A DNA stretch of 64,000 nucleotides from Petaurus breviceps papuanus (Eukaryota > Chordata > Mammalia > Diprotodontia > Petauridae): assembly GCA_028583685.1 (NCBI GenBank), contig JAMXIF010000002.1, positions 59,675,122 to 59,739,121 of the forward strand. Reading direction: 5' to 3'. The notes under the pieces were generated by a model. That model was not told the origin of the DNA. It saw only the letters and a list, made by a program, of their open reading frames with translations, and did no database searches. Each line of letters starts with the position of its first letter. Position 1 is the first letter of the stretch. The position numbers were made by a program, and so were the translations under genes. Of this stretch, positions 44,281 through 55,209 are shown one piece after another.

Positions 44281-45289
44281 TCAATTAAGGAATTTAATTA
44301 ATTTTTTTAAGCTCTCTGATTTTTTTTTTTTGCAGGTTAAGATAGTTGGGAGGGGAAGGTTGAGGGCTTCTACTATTTTCATTACCCTGAGCCATGTGTT
44401 AATTTGCAGAGTGATTTCTCACCCTTACTTCACATCTAGCTCAGCCAGGTCCCACAGACCCAATCTCATTTCCCATTACTTGAGTGGGGTTTCTACTCAG
44501 CCATGTCATTGCATATGGATCATGGCCAGCAATGTCTCCTGGTGTTAGAGGTTAGTTAGAGATTTTCAAGAGTTTCAATTGTGCCAAGTGAAAGTTGGTT
44601 GCTGAAGAACTTTACATTACCTCCTTCCTCTCCCACCTCATATATGCACAGAGGTATCATCTTAGAATACTTGGCAGGATTAACCTATTAGCAATAAAAA
44701 CTGACATTTCCATTATTCCTTTCATCAAAAAGTCTAACAGATTTGTCTAAACTTACCAAATTACAGGTTGTATGGATATGGACACCCAGAGGCATCAGGA
44801 AAAGGAATAGCTTTAATTAGACACATGGCAGCTTCATTCACTAATAGATATTAAGGCATGAAGACATTTGTTAAAAATGAAATAGGGGTGGGGAAGGCAG
44901 AATTTTAACCATAGCACAGGGCTGGTGAACTTGTTTGCTAAAGGAATTAATGAAGTAAAACATATGTTTTATCTGAGTGTGTGTTTGTGAACACCTATAG
45001 AAATATTAAAAGCCCTACTTTGATTTGGTATGAAAGTGATTGTGGCACAGAGGTGACCTTGACCATATAAAGGTTGTTCCAGGAAAACATAAACTTTGAA
45101 AGGCACTTATAAAGACTAAAAAACTGAGTTTGGGTCAAACAAAGAGCTGTACATATTTGTCATCCAAGAGAAACCTAGATAAGTTTGGAAAAAATTCATC
45201 CATCTGGTTCATCCCCAGAAGTCTAAAAACCAGGTAATGATTATTTTTGGTCAGAATTACTCATGATACCAAGTGCTAAGACTCAGAAG
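44281..45289. other. No gene or clear repeat recognised
   Basis: A T-rich stretch ending in GCAG at 44322-44337 looks like an acceptor but no donor-bounded open frame follows. Otherwise nothing recognised. Confidence 0.35.
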
Positions 45290-45345
45290 GTTAGTAATCT
45301 GCACTGGCGGAGGGAGAACTTATACCTATGAAATCACAGATAATA
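45290..45345 (+). mobile_element. SINE 3' scrap (family of 9925 and 32855)
   Basis: 'gtaatctgcactggcggagg' and 'tatgaaatcacagata' match the 3' half of that SINE family. Confidence 0.45.
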
Positions 45346-45414
45346 ATTCTTCTTTTAGCAACAGAATCATGGATTCATAGGTTCTAGGATAGATGGAATC
45401 TTAGGAAGAAAATA

Positions 45415-45645
45415 AGCATAGACAAAGCATTTACTATATGCCAGCCATTGTGCTAAACTCTTTACAAATATTACCTCATTTGATTCTCACAATAGCCTTG
45501 AGAGTAAGTACCATCATTATCCTTACTTTACAGTTGAAGAAATTGAGGCAGACAAAAGTTATTTAACTTGCCCCAAGTCACACAACTTGTAAATGTCTGA
45601 GGTTGAATTCGAACTCAGATCTTCTTGACTCCAGAGCTGCCTCTT
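45415..45645 (-). mobile_element. MIR/THER1-type SINE, full length
   Basis: Complete reversed CORE-SINE: 'aaagcatttactatatgcca', 'ttacctcatttgattctcac', 'tttacagttgaagaaattga', 'gccccaagtcacacaacttg', 'ttcgaactcagatcttcttg'. Confidence 0.82.
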
Positions 45646-45699
45646 AGGGAAGCTGAAAGAGAACTTCCGTCTAGGAAAACAAATACCCAGACAGTCCAG

Positions 45700-45905
45700 A
45701 TCTCATTTTTGCCTGTTGTTTCTTCTGCTTGCCATCATTATCATGCTCCTCATCTACAATATGTAAACTGTCCCTCTGGATCGGTCCTTTCCTACTTGTT
45801 GCACAAGTCATTGTATCTCTCTGGGCCTTGGTTTCTGATCCGTAAAAAGAAGGGGTGAGATTAGGTGATATCTAAGATTCCTTTCATCTTCAATTCTATG
45901 ATTCT
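45700..45905 (+). mobile_element. SINE with 'gatatctaagattcctttca' tail
   Basis: 'cacaagtcattgtatctctc', 'tgggccttggtttctgatcc', 'gtgagattaggtgatatcta', 'agattcctttcatcttcaat', 'tctatgattct'. Tail type shared with 51390, 57235 and 21470. Confidence 0.55.
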
Positions 45906-46017
45906 TTGTCATGAAGTGGTTCTAATCTATGGGAAGCTCTTTAATGAAATACCATGTAAATATCTGCTATTAAGCTTGTTTTACATCTTACTATATTGGG
46001 CACGATGATACCAAGTG

Positions 46018-46182
46018 GGATCCTTAAACTGGGGTCCATTTAAAAAATATTTGATAAGTATATTTTAATATAATGGATTCCTTTTGTGATCTTACATATT
46101 CCATTATAGTCATTCTTCTGCGGAGAGTTCACAAATTTCATCAGACTGCCAAAGAAGTCTATGACACAAAAAGGAATCCTTG
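46018..46182 (-). mobile_element. Nonautonomous hAT-like MITE, reversed copy
   Basis: 'ttaaactggggtccatttaa', 'ttttaatataatggattcct', 'atcagactgccaaagaagtc', 'atgacacaaaaaggaatcct' is the reverse complement of the family at 12730 and 38674. Confidence 0.58.
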
Positions 46183-46797
46183 GTATAAAATAAACTAGTA
46201 GGACAAGGAGAGAGAGCAGTGATTTTTGATGCTTCTAGGAAGATATAATCAAGGTTTCCAATTACACTTTGCTTCTTCAGTCTTGCTAAGTGAAACATAA
46301 GGGTAATTTATATTGGTACAGCTAGTCAGAGATATGATGGGAACTGAAAGGAATTTTTTAAAACCTATACTTAAATAGTATGCAGGCCTGGAGAGTGATT
46401 ATTGAGGTAAAAAAAAAAAGTAAGTTCAAAAGATAGACTTGACTTAAGTGTTTTTGCTGGCTGGCTATGGCTGTGGGTCTGATACACAAAAAAGCTGAAA
46501 GATCCAAAAGGCTATGAAGTAGTTATAGAAAGAAAACTATGGTGGGCAAATCCATGAAAAGGCTACCTACTAGATGTAATTCAATGAATAGGCAGCAGAT
46601 GGTAGCAGCTCAGTGGAGAATCAGCAGCAGAGAACCAGAAGAAAGAAATATAATGAATTAAAATGGCCCAGCAAATGACAACAGCACTTCCAGTTCCATA
46701 TAGAAAGAGGTCCAGGAGGTGATATCACCAAACTGGCTAATGGTATTAGCAATGTTCCATTAACATGTTCCCTCTCTCATAGGTGTGATCAGAATCT

Positions 46798-46819
46798 TGG
46801 GGGGGGGGGGGGGGGGGAG
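46798..46819. repeat. G homopolymer tract
   Basis: About 20 consecutive Gs. It is a strong G-quadruplex-capable run and a likely sequencing trouble spot. Confidence 0.95.
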
Positions 46820-47764
46820 TAATGTGTGTGAGTGGAGATAGGATTTTCCTTATTATTTATTTTATTGTTTTGTAGAATTCAATTCCTTTTCTTCAAATTA
46901 ATGTACCCTCTTGTTTAATCTAATAAAAGAAAAAAAACATTAGTGAGGGCTCATAAAAGGTGGTTTTGAACAGATACTGAGAGAAGATGACAATAGAGGA
47001 CTTGAATATGGAATACCTTTCAGGTGTCCATATTTGAGGGACCAAGACTACAAGTACATTATGCAATTTTGCATAGAGTTCCATTTACTAACCTTCTCTA
47101 CCTCTCTAGTACCCTGGGAAATATACACATGCATACACACTTACAGATACACACATAGGCATTATGTATGTGAGTGTATATTTGTACATGTATATTTAGT
47201 TATAGCTACATCTAGAGAAGGTGGGGGATACATTTCTAAGAATAAAATAAAATTGGGGGGGGGTAGAGGAAATCCTAAAGTAGGGATCAGCAATCTTTTT
47301 ATTCCCAAGTACCATCAATAAGATGGAAACATGTTACTAATGACATTGTCAGGTTTGAGGTACAGACAAAAAGGAAAAAAAGGTGAATGGAAAAGAAAGG
47401 GAGAAGATATAAAGAGAAAAGGCAAAAAAAGAGGGAAGAGTACTTATTGTAGGGAGTGAGACGGTGCTGCCAATTCTAGACATAAGTGCCAACCACCCAT
47501 TCTAGTAGATATAAGATAACATTATCAGAAAGAAGTTTCTATTATCAGCTGCTCTGAGAAATGCTCTTTACTTTATTGTTCTTTATGTTGTCATTGTGTT
47601 AATTTTCCTTCTCTAGCTATAGAAAGTAGAGTTCGGAGAATATATAGGGAAAATTTACATTAAGTGAATGCTAAAGTCTACCCCATAGTTTATCAAGATC
47701 TATTATTTCCAAAGACTGGGACTTAGATAAGCCCTCCATAACAGGATAGTCAAGAAGGATCATA
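46820..47764. other. No gene or clear repeat recognised
   Basis: Contains 'ctaataaaagaaaaaaaaca' at 46919-46938, an AATAAA followed by an A run that could be the end of a retroposed sequence, but I cannot recognise the body. A CA/TA-rich stretch lies near 47120-47200. Confidence 0.35.
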
Positions 47765-47960
47765 AGGTCATAGAATCATAGATTTGGAACCGAAAGGTGT
47801 ATTAGAAGTTGTAGAGTCCTTACAGATGAGAAAATTGGGACATATAGTTAAGTGACTTCCCCAGGGTCACACAACTCTTCAATATCTGAAGTGGGATTAG
47901 AACCCAGGTTTTTTTTTTACTCTGAGTCTAGAGTTCTATCCACTACATCATACTGTCTCT
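47765..47960 (-). mobile_element. MIR/THER-type SINE
   Basis: 'ttacagatgagaaaattggg', 'ttccccagggtcacacaact', 'gattagaacccaggtttttt', 'gagttctatccactacatca' in reverse orientation. Confidence 0.7.
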
Positions 47961-48719
47961 AATATTTGAGCTACCATGAGTAGAAAACAGTTTCATTTTT
48001 CCCCCTGAGATAAAAATGTTGGGTTCAGTGTCAATCCTTATAGAAGCAGGTGTGTCTTTCAAATATTATAGTAGAATGGTACCTATAAAAGAGAAATGGC
48101 TGAGATAATTGTGGGGTGAGCTGTTGGAGGAGAGCTTATTTATCCAGTTTGGGAAATGTGGAGGAGGAAAATATTGACTGAAATCCTTCCTATTTTATCT
48201 CCTGAAGTTGATAAATTCAAAGTCACTTTTTGATCTTAGGGAGGTGGGAGTAAGAAAGCTGAAAAAGCTTAGGAGAACCTTGAGGAGGGTTGGCTGGCTA
48301 AGAAAGTCCCATAATAGGTTCATATTTAATTGTTGTGGGTCCCAAGTGACTCACCCCTGGCCATGTTCCCAAAGAAGATCAAGGAATCAGATGGCTGCAC
48401 AAATTAGATCAAAGGCAAGATCAGATTCCCATGAATGGAAAACAACAGAGAGTCATTTGAACAAGCATTTTTTTTCTATCAAGAGAAAATAACCTAAGAG
48501 GTTTTCACAAAGGAGCCAAGTATCTTTTAATTAGTGGGTTATTCCTAAAGGTTCTTATGCTCAACAGGAAGGGAAAAGACCTGTGCTTTCTTGCTTCACT
48601 GTAGGTATCCTCTCTAGTTTTGATCTTGGTTTTGGTAGGAATAGAATGGGAGTTATACCATCAATCCTGTACCTGATCTTCTAGGTTTCCTCTGAGAGAA
48701 GCAAGAGAACAATCTTCTC
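47961..48719. other. No gene or clear repeat recognised
   Basis: A 94-codon forward open frame near 48208 is Arg/Lys-rich, but has no recognisable domain and no splice-site support. Confidence 0.4.
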
Positions 48720-48785
48720 AAGTATCTGGGATATAGTAGATGCTTAATACTTAATGATTGTTGATTGGTTGATTTAATGATTGAA
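48720..48785 (+). mobile_element. L2 3' end scrap
   Basis: 'gggatatagtagatgcttaa' and 'gattgttgattggttgattt' resemble the L2 tail. Confidence 0.4.
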
Positions 48786-48834
48786 TGAGGTAATAGTGGC
48801 AGTGGTGGAAAACCAAATCATTTTAAAATGACTG

Positions 48835-49815
48835 AGCCAATTAATCCATCAATAAGCATTTATTAAACTTTTGCTAAGTTCCAGGCACTATGGTAGGTAT
48901 TGAGGATATAAACAAAAATCAATTTTTTACAAAAAGGTATGGTCCCCTCACCATCTCCTGCCATAAAAGAGCTTACATTTTAATCATGGAAATAACATAC
49001 ACATCAGTGGGTGTATATAAGATACATAAAGAGTAAATAGAAGATAACCTTAGAGGAGACAGCAACAGAAGCTGAAGGGAATGGGAAAGGACTCTTTCAG
49101 AGGGTGAAATTACAGATGATATTAAAGGAAGTCAGGGATTCCAAGAGACAGAAGGAAGGAAGGAGAATATTCTAGGCATGTGGCACAGCCAATGCAAAGG
49201 CATGGAGAGAGGAGAGAGGAGATGCAGCATAGAGTGTGAGGAACATCAAATAGACCAATTTGACTGGATTGTAAACTGTGTGGAGGGAAGTAATATAGAA
49301 AATAGAAAGTGCATAGGAAGGATCCATGGTGTAAAGAACTTAAATGATAAATAGAGAAATTCATATTTGATTCTAATGGTAATCAGGAAACAGAGATTAT
49401 TTAGTAGGAGAGTGAAGTGGTCAAATCTATGTTTTTGAAGAATCACTTCAGTGGCTGTGTAGAGCATCTGTTAGAGTGGGGTGAGGCTTGGGGAAGGAGA
49501 CCAATTAGAAGACTTTTGCAATGGAGAGGCTGCACCAGGGTGGTGCCTGTGTGGCTAGAGAGAAAGGACAGATAGGAAAACTGAGAAGGTACAATGGACA
49601 TTCAGCAACTGATTAAATATATGGGGTGACTGGGTGAGTTGAGGATGACAGAGAGGATTCAAGCTGAATGACTGAGAAGAAGGTGGTTCTTTTGATGGTT
49701 AAAAACAAAAAGTTTAGAGGGGTAAGATTTTGGGGAAAATATTGAATTTTTATTTGAACTAAATTTGGAAAACCTATAAGAAGTGGCATTTGAAATGTCC
49801 AGTAGGAGACATTTC
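48835..49815 (-). mobile_element. L2 LINE, ORF2 C-terminal part and 3' end
   Basis: Minus-strand translation at about 49467-49300 reads ATEVILQKHRFDHFTLLLNN, then LCFLITIRIKYEFL, the equivalent of 'AAKVIFLKSRSDHVTPLLKSLQWLPISSRIKYKIL'. The 3' tail at 48838-48910 ('atcaataagcatttattaaa', 'aggcactatggtaggtattg') is well preserved. Towards 49800 it reaches the stretch before the RT active site. Confidence 0.78.
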
Positions 49816-49954
49816 TTCCTGAAGGTGAAAAATTTTTGTATTGTTTTGCTGCTACTGGGTTCCCAACTCCATGTACCACCCTCCCAAGTAGACAATATGG
49901 TTATTACTGTTGTGTCTCAAGGAACACAGCAAAGAACATTCACAGGCAATGGTT

Positions 49955-50385
49955 GATTTTGAGCTAGAAGGGAATTTAGAGATTATGGACTCCAACCAAG
50001 GATATACTGAAGTCAGCTCAAATTGAATTTCTAGAGCTGATTGTTAAATTTCATTTTGAGCCCTTACACCTTGGAAATTACTGAGGGCTATAAATCAAGG
50101 CCTGACTTATTTTTAAAATTGTTTAGACTTAAGAATATGATAAAGAAAATATTAATAATTCAGATTAAGTTTAAAAGTGTATCATGTGAACTTTTTTCCC
50201 CTCAAGACAAGACTCTCTTTTTAAATATTTACCATTGCATTACTGAGTGTAACCCATTCATTTTTACCAGTGAGGTAACTAAAGCCCACAAAGGTTATAA
50301 ATAGGAAAGAGCAGAGCCAAAATTTAAAACCAGGTTTTCTAACTCAAAATTCAGTGCTATTGCCCCTCTGCCATATTTGTTTTCT
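49955..50385 (-). mobile_element. MIR/THER-type SINE split by another repeat
   Basis: A reversed MIR head-end at 49960-50005 ('gagctagaagggaatttaga', 'gattatggactccaacc') is separated from its body at 50255-50385 ('tttaccagtgaggtaactaa', 'agcagagccaaaatttaaaa') by the repeat at 50040-50250. Confidence 0.45.
50040..50250 (+). repeat. Dispersed repeat of unknown family, copy B
   Basis: Partner of 29205-29410: shared phrases 'caccttggaaattactgagg' (A: 'cactttggaaatcagcaaat'), 'tgtttagacttaagaatatg' (A: 'tgtctagacttaagaaagtg'), 'attcagattaagtttaaaag' (A: 'atgcagattcaacttaaaag'). Confidence 0.6.
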
Positions 50386-50607
50386 TACCACTTTATACTG
50401 GCTATTCCATTCTATTACGATGACATTTCCCCTTTAGTCCCTTTGATTCATAGTTTGCTATCCACTAAAAGACCTTCCAGATACTCCCTCTTTATATGAG
50501 GATATTTGCTTTTAATTTCATGGCATTTTCATCCCTCCCTTAAATGGATCATGCTACAAAACCCACACCAGCCCAGACTTAACCATCTCCTGTTCCCATT
50601 TGGGTCT

Positions 50608-50845
50608 GCTTAGATGGTGCAGTGGATAAGACACTGGTCTTGGAATCAGGAAGACACATCTTCCTGAGTTCAAATCTAGCCTCAGGCACGTATTAGCTGT
50701 GTGACCCTGGGCAAGTCACTTAACCCTATTTACCTTAGTTCCTCATCTATAAAATGAACTGGAGAAGGAAATGGCAATCACTCTGATATCTTTGCCACAA
50801 CAACCAGGGGATCGCAAAGACTGGGATATGACTAAACAGCTCCCA
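50608..50845 (+). mobile_element. MAR1-like tRNA SINE, near full length
   Basis: 'gatggtgcagtggataagac', 'cctgagttcaaatctagcct', 'gtgaccctgggcaagtcact', 'tgaactggagaaggaaatgg', 'atatctttgcc', 'gggatatgactaaacag'. Contains a short internal duplication of 'cttcctgag'-like sequence in the head. Confidence 0.85.
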
Positions 50846-51389
50846 TTTGATCCAGAGAACCCTTTTACCATCTGCTTTTTGAGACATCACATTCCCTTAT
50901 TTAGACTTTCTATGATGAGTGGCTTTTTGGTTTTGCTTCATTATCACTTTGCAATTATTATGATTGCTGAGCATTATCTTCAATTTCATGTACAGTGTAT
51001 GCTGCAGACTGGATCTCCCAGTTTCTAGAGCTCACTTGGTCTGAGGGCATTGAACATACAATCATAATGCTCACCCCCATCCACTGCTCTGGTGAGTATC
51101 TTGCATATTCCTATTTTTATGAAATCTGCCCCATATGTTCTAGTGGGCTGCCAGAGTTTAGAGTAGCATCCTGAGCAATGAGCAAGATAAAAGAATCTGT
51201 ATGAAACAAGAGTCATTCAGTTCACTTTTGGAAGATGCCTTAAAGGTCATGCTATTCAACTACCACCATTTCCATCTATCCTTCCTCCCATCACCATGTA
51301 TCATTTTACAGATAACAAAATCCCAGAATTTCCAAATTGGAAGGGACTTTAGAGTCTATCAAGTTGAAATTATTTTTGACAGAGAATTA

Positions 51390-51570
51390 CCTCTACTATG
51401 TCAGCATGGTTTAGTGGATAGAGTGCTGGATTTGGAATTAGTAAGACCTGGGTTCAAATCTTGTTTCAGATACCATGTGATCCCAGGACAAATCATTTAA
51501 CCTCTCTGTGTTTGGACATGATGACCTCTAAGGTCCATTTCAACTCTGCATCTGTGATCCTAAGATCACT
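51390..51570 (+). mobile_element. tRNA SINE with 'gacctctaaggtccatttca' tail
   Basis: 'catggtttagtggatagagt', 'gacctgggttcaaatcttgt', 'caaatcatttaacctctctg', 'gatgacctctaaggtccatt'. The A- and B-box regions are readable. Confidence 0.65.
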
Positions 51571-51875
51571 CAACAAGTGGCCATATAGCCTCTGCTTCTT
51601 CCTAGGTTCTCTATTCAGTACTGGATATCTCTAATTGTAAGAAAGTTTTTCCTTATATCCAGTCTAAACCTACCTCTCATTGCTTTTGGGGCTGCTTAGT
51701 TTGGCCAAGAAGACATGTTACGGCTTTTCATATATTTGAAGATGATAGCTAGTATGTCTCTTCTCTAGGATAAAGATATCCCGTTACTTCAACTTATTCT
51801 TTTTCAACATGATTTTGAGGCATGGCACCAGAGCATCACCCTCTTCTAGATACATTACAATTTATAAGTGTTATT

Positions 51876-52108
51876 ATTTTTAAAATAAATTTATTTATTT
51901 TTATTTTTCAACATTCACTTCCACAAGATTTTGAATTTCAAATTTTCTCCCCATCTCCCTCCTTTGGCCCCTCCAGGAGAGCATGCATTTTGATTACTCC
52001 TTCCTCCAATCTGCTCTCCCTTCTATCACCCCACCCCTGCCTTCTCTTTTCCACTTCCCTTCTATTTTCCTGTAGGGTAAGATAAATTTCTATACCCCAA
52101 TGTCTATC
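51876..52108 (-). mobile_element. L1/HAL1-type 3' UTR end, 5' truncated, about 230 bp
   Basis: Reads as the 3' UTR end seen in the HAL1 copies: 'caacattcacttccacaaga', 'aaattttctccccatctccc', 'ctccaatctgctctcccttc', 'ttttcctgtagggtaagata'. A/T-rich tail at the low end. A short direct repeat (AGTGTTATT) lies on both sides (about 51867 and 52109). Confidence 0.75.
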
Positions 52109-52124
52109 AGTGTTATTCTTAAAT

Positions 52125-52372
52125 GTAGTTGTTGTTGTTCAGTCATATACAACTCTTCATGACCCCATTTGGGGTTTTGTTGGCAAAGATGCTAGAGTAG
52201 TTTGCCATTTCCTTCTCTAACTCATTTTACAGATAAGGAACCTGAGGCAAACCGTTAAGTGACTTGCCCAGGGTCACACAACTAGTAAGTGTCTGAGACT
52301 GAATTTGAACTCATGTCTTCCTGACTCCAGTCCCAGCACTATATCCACTGTGCCACTTACCTGCCCCAAAAT
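52125..52372 (-). mobile_element. MAR1-like tRNA SINE, full length
   Basis: Reversed: 'ttgttgttgttcagtcatat', 'caactcttcatgaccccatt', 'tttgccatttccttctctaa', 'cagggtcacacaactagtaa', 'tttgaactcatgtcttcctg', ending 'cacttacctgcccc'. Flanks AAATGTAG and AAATGTGG are a likely decayed target-site duplication. Confidence 0.88.
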
Positions 52373-52499
52373 GTGGTAACCAGTACTAACTGTAACTTGT
52401 CGGAAGTATGACTAGAGTATGATAGAGCAGTCTCCTCCCTTGTTCTGGACACTGACTCTCTTAATGTCACCCGATAGCATTAATGTAGCTTTTTAAAGT

Positions 52500-52710
52500 T
52501 GGAAAGCCCATTATAAATATCTCATTTAACCATCCTCATGGATGGTTATATATAACCCTGGAAGATAGGTGCTATTATATCTCCAATTTATACATGAGAA
52601 AATTGAGGCAGACAGATGACTTCCTAAGTGTCATAGTTCAGTGTCTAAGGCAGAATTTGAATTCAGATCTGCCTGACACAGACCTAGCACATTATTGATT
52701 ACCACCACCT
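52500..52710 (-). mobile_element. MIR/THER-type SINE
   Basis: 'aaagcccattataaatatct', 'aagataggtgctattatatc', 'catgagaaaattgaggcaga', 'gaatttgaattcagatctgc' in reverse orientation. Confidence 0.68.
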
Positions 52711-52724
52711 ATCAGTCATTAAGC

Positions 52725-52865
52725 ATTTATGAAACACTTATTTGTCAGGCACTGTCCTAAACTCTGGGGATGCAAAGTAAGACAAGCACTCTTTCTGCTC
52801 CTAAGAAGCTCACATTCTATTGTGGGAGACAACATGAAAACAAGTACAGAAATATACTTAGAGGT
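52725..52865 (-). mobile_element. L2 LINE 3' end
   Basis: 'cagtcattaagcatttatga', 'gtcaggcactgtcctaaact', 'ctggggatgcaaagtaagac', 'ctaagaagctcacattctat' match the reversed L2 end. Confidence 0.72.
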
Positions 52866-52869
52866 AGCC

Positions 52870-53260
52870 ATTTCCCATAGGAGGATACCTGCTTAGTTTC
52901 CAATTTAGAGCTACCATGAAAAGAGCTGCAATAAATATTTTTGTACATATAGATCTTTTTGCTCTTTTAAAATTTACTTTTTGGGGGTATAGGCCTGTTT
53001 CTTCTCTGTCACAACTCTTTTCTTCTTGCCCTGATGTTGATCCGAGGTTTTACTATTCTTTACCTCCTTTCTATGTCCCCCCCCCCAACATGTGAATTTG
53101 TTTTGCTTATGACTATTCCCTTACCTATCCTGCCCTCCTGCTTAGATACCTCTTTACCCTTCTTTTGTTCCTTCTCCCTTCTAATTCTTTTGTCACTTAA
53201 ATGTATTTCTATACCAAAATCTATGTTTGTGTGTGTGTGTGTGTGGGGGGGGATTTGTGT
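52870..53260 (-). mobile_element. L1 3' region (two probable pieces)
   Basis: 52880-53000 is the reverse of the L1 stretch '...tgtacaaaaatatttattgcagctctt...ggtagctctaaattgg'. 53040-53260 is pyrimidine-rich with a TG run (53226-53244), like L1 3' UTR text in the HAL1 copies, but less certain. Confidence 0.45.
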
Positions 53261-53639
53261 AATTGTGTCCAATATTCCTTTATCCAATTCAGATGAAAGT
53301 AGGGTTCGTGGCATCCCTAATTCTCTCCATCCTTTCCTCTATGACTATGTGCTCTTCACCTTATTTACTGTTATTGTGCAGGAGTGATTTCCCTCCCTGC
53401 ATTTCTCCTTTCTTCCTGAGTATAGTTCCTTGTTTCTCCCATTTTTATCATTTCCTAAGACTATTAGAACAAAACCACTCATAGTTCTCCCATCATTTTC
53501 ACCTTTTCTCCTATGGTCCTTAGTGGCATTAGGGTTCCAAGAAAACATTTGTTTCTTATCATTCTATTAACACATAAACAATTCATCTCTAAGCATTCCT
53601 TCTCAATTATGGTGACTGTACTTCCATTTCAAAATGTTT
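53261..53639. other. No gene or clear repeat recognised
   Basis: Pyrimidine-rich; may belong to the neighbouring L1 3' UTR piece. Confidence 0.35.
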
Positions 53640-53845
53640 GAGCGCATCTTAAAGGAAGTCAGGGTGATTGGGAAGAGGAGATGTGAAAGAAGAGAATCCC
53701 AGGAATGGGATACAGCCAATGAAAAGGCATGGAGTCAAGATCCAGAGTGTGATGTGTGAGGACCAGCAAGAAGGGCAGTGTTGCTGGACCATAGAGTTTT
53801 TAGAAAGGGGTAGAGTGTAAAGAGACTGGAATAGTACAAGACACT
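53640..53845 (-). mobile_element. L2 LINE fragment, end of ORF2
   Basis: 'aaaggaagtcagggtgattg', 'ccaatgaaaaggcatggagt', 'gaccagcaagaagggcagtg', 'ttgctggaccatagagtttt' match the same L2 stretch as 49120-49270. Confidence 0.65.
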
Positions 53846-54079
53846 CTATAATAGCTTTTTTTGGCTGCTTTATCATACTAATAACTCATATTGATCTTGA
53901 AGTCCATTAAAACCCCATATGGTTTTCATATTAACTACCATCTAATGGCACCTCCCCTATCTTATACTTCTGAGGTTGATTTTTTTAAACAAAGTGCAGG
54001 ACTTTACATTTATCCTCATTAAATCTCATCTTTTACTTTAAAATTAGTATTCTAGCCTGTTGAGATATTCTTGGAACCT

Positions 54080-54081
<2 letters not shown>

Positions 54082-54129
<48 letters not shown>

Positions 54130-54139
54130 NNNNNNNNNN

Positions 54140-54186
<47 letters not shown>
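54082..54186. repeat. (TA)n microsatellite containing a 10-N assembly gap
   Basis: About 23 TA units on each side of ten Ns at 54130-54139. True length unknown. Confidence 0.97.
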
Positions 54187-54189
<3 letters not shown>

Positions 54190-54213
54190 ATGTATTTTAA
54201 AATCTAATGTTCT

Positions 54214-54921
54214 TATGCCCAAAGTGTTAGAAAAATGTGCATACCCTTTGACCCAGCAGCACCACTTCTAGGGCTGTATTCCAAAGAGATCATAAAAAAT
54301 AATAAAGGATCCACATGTACAAAAATATTTATAACAGCTCTTTTTGTGGTGGCCAAGAACTGGAAATTGAGGGGATGTCTATCAGTTGAGGAATCACTGA
54401 ACAAGTTGTAGTATATGAATGTAATGGAATACTATTGTGCTATAAGAAATGAGCAGAAGGACTTCAGAAAAACCTGGAAAGACCTATATGAATTGATGCT
54501 GAGTGAGTGTAGCAGAACCAGGAGAACATCGTACACAGTAACAGCCACATTGTGTGGGTACAAACTTTGATAGACTTGGCTCTTCTCAGCTATGTTCTAA
54601 GACAGCTCCAAAAGGCTCATGATGGAAAATGCTATCCATATCCAGAGAAAGATCTGAATGCAAATAGATTGAAGGATACTATTTGCTCTCTCTCTTTTTT
54701 GTTTTGTTCTTTCTCATGGTTCATTCCATTGGTACAATTCTTCTTTACAACATGATTAATGGGAAAATATATTTAATATGAATATATATGTAGAGCCTAT
54801 ATCAGATTGTACACCATCTTGGGGAGGAGGGGAGGAAGGGGGAGAGAGAGAGACAATTTAAAATTCAAAAGCTTGTGGAACTGAATTCTGAAAACTAAAA
54901 ATAAATAAATTAAAAAAAAAG
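54214..54921 (+). mobile_element. L1 3' end (5' truncated), 708 bp, with 15-bp TSD
   Basis: 'accctttgacccagcagcac', 'aaatatttataacagctctt', 'ggatgtctatcagttgagga', 'atggaatactattgtgctat', 'gctatccatatccagagaaa', 'ggagagagagagacaattta', and the end 'aaataaataaattaaaaaaa'. Direct repeat AAAATCTAATGTTCT (54199-54213) and AAAATTTAATGTTCT (54922-54936), one mismatch. No reverse transcriptase retained. Confidence 0.9.
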
Positions 54922-55209
54922 AAAATTTAATGTTCTAGCCTGTTGAGATATCTTTGGAAACTATTATATATATCATATCTTTTTAAGAATAATGTTCTAG
55001 TGTGTTGATATATATGTACACATATATGATATATATGTGTATATATTTTTTGATTTGATATATATTTTACTTTAAGTCTAATGTTCTAGCCTGTTGAGAT
55101 ATTTTTGGAAACTATCATAAAACAAGTTAAGTATTCTTTCCTAGCCCTCCATCATCTGCTGATTTGATAATCATACCAAATGCCTTTATGTGTAGTAAGA
55201 AATTGCTGC

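Larger units (their letters stand above)
51590..52500 (-). mobile_element. L3/CR1 LINE, split by an L1 end and a SINE
   Basis: Reversed L3 phrases: 'aattgtaagaaagtttttcc', 'ttcatatatttgaagatgat', 'aaaatgtggtaaccagtact', 'tagagtatgatagagcagtc', 'ttctggacactgactctctt', 'attaatgtagctttttaaag'. The interruptions are 51876-52108 and 52125-52372. Confidence 0.65.
54020..55120. repeat. Tandem duplication of an L3/CR1 segment with AT expansions
   Basis: Units carry '(c)taatgttctagcctgttgag' and 'atatttttggaaactatcat' and begin with 'ttttactttaaaa'-like text: near 54030-54085, 54190-54213 continued at 54937-54975, 54985-55050 (decayed) and 55060-55125. Each is followed by a TA-rich run. The L1 at 54214-54921 is inserted inside the second unit. 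Confidence 0.75.
53850..55200 (-). mobile_element. L3/CR1 LINE with internal tandem duplication
   Basis: Reversed L3 text: 'gatcttgaagtccattaaaa', 'gcaggactttacatttatcc', 'tcattaaatctcatctttta', 'gttctagcctgttgagatat', then 'catcatctgctgatttgata', which in the sense direction reads ...KSADDGGLGK, the equivalent of FADDTKLG of the CR1 reverse transcriptase. The segment with 'tctagcctgttgagatat' occurs four times (see 54020-55120). An L1 3' end is inserted at 54214-54921. Confidence 0.7.

Noticed and set aside
44322-44548. Open frame after a long T tract and GCAG
   Set aside because: No donor bounds it and no domain is recognisable; the T tract alone mimics an acceptor.
48208-48492. 94-codon Arg/Lys-rich forward open frame
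   Set aside because: Low-complexity basic composition, no domain, no splice sites, no known relative; chance frame is more likely.
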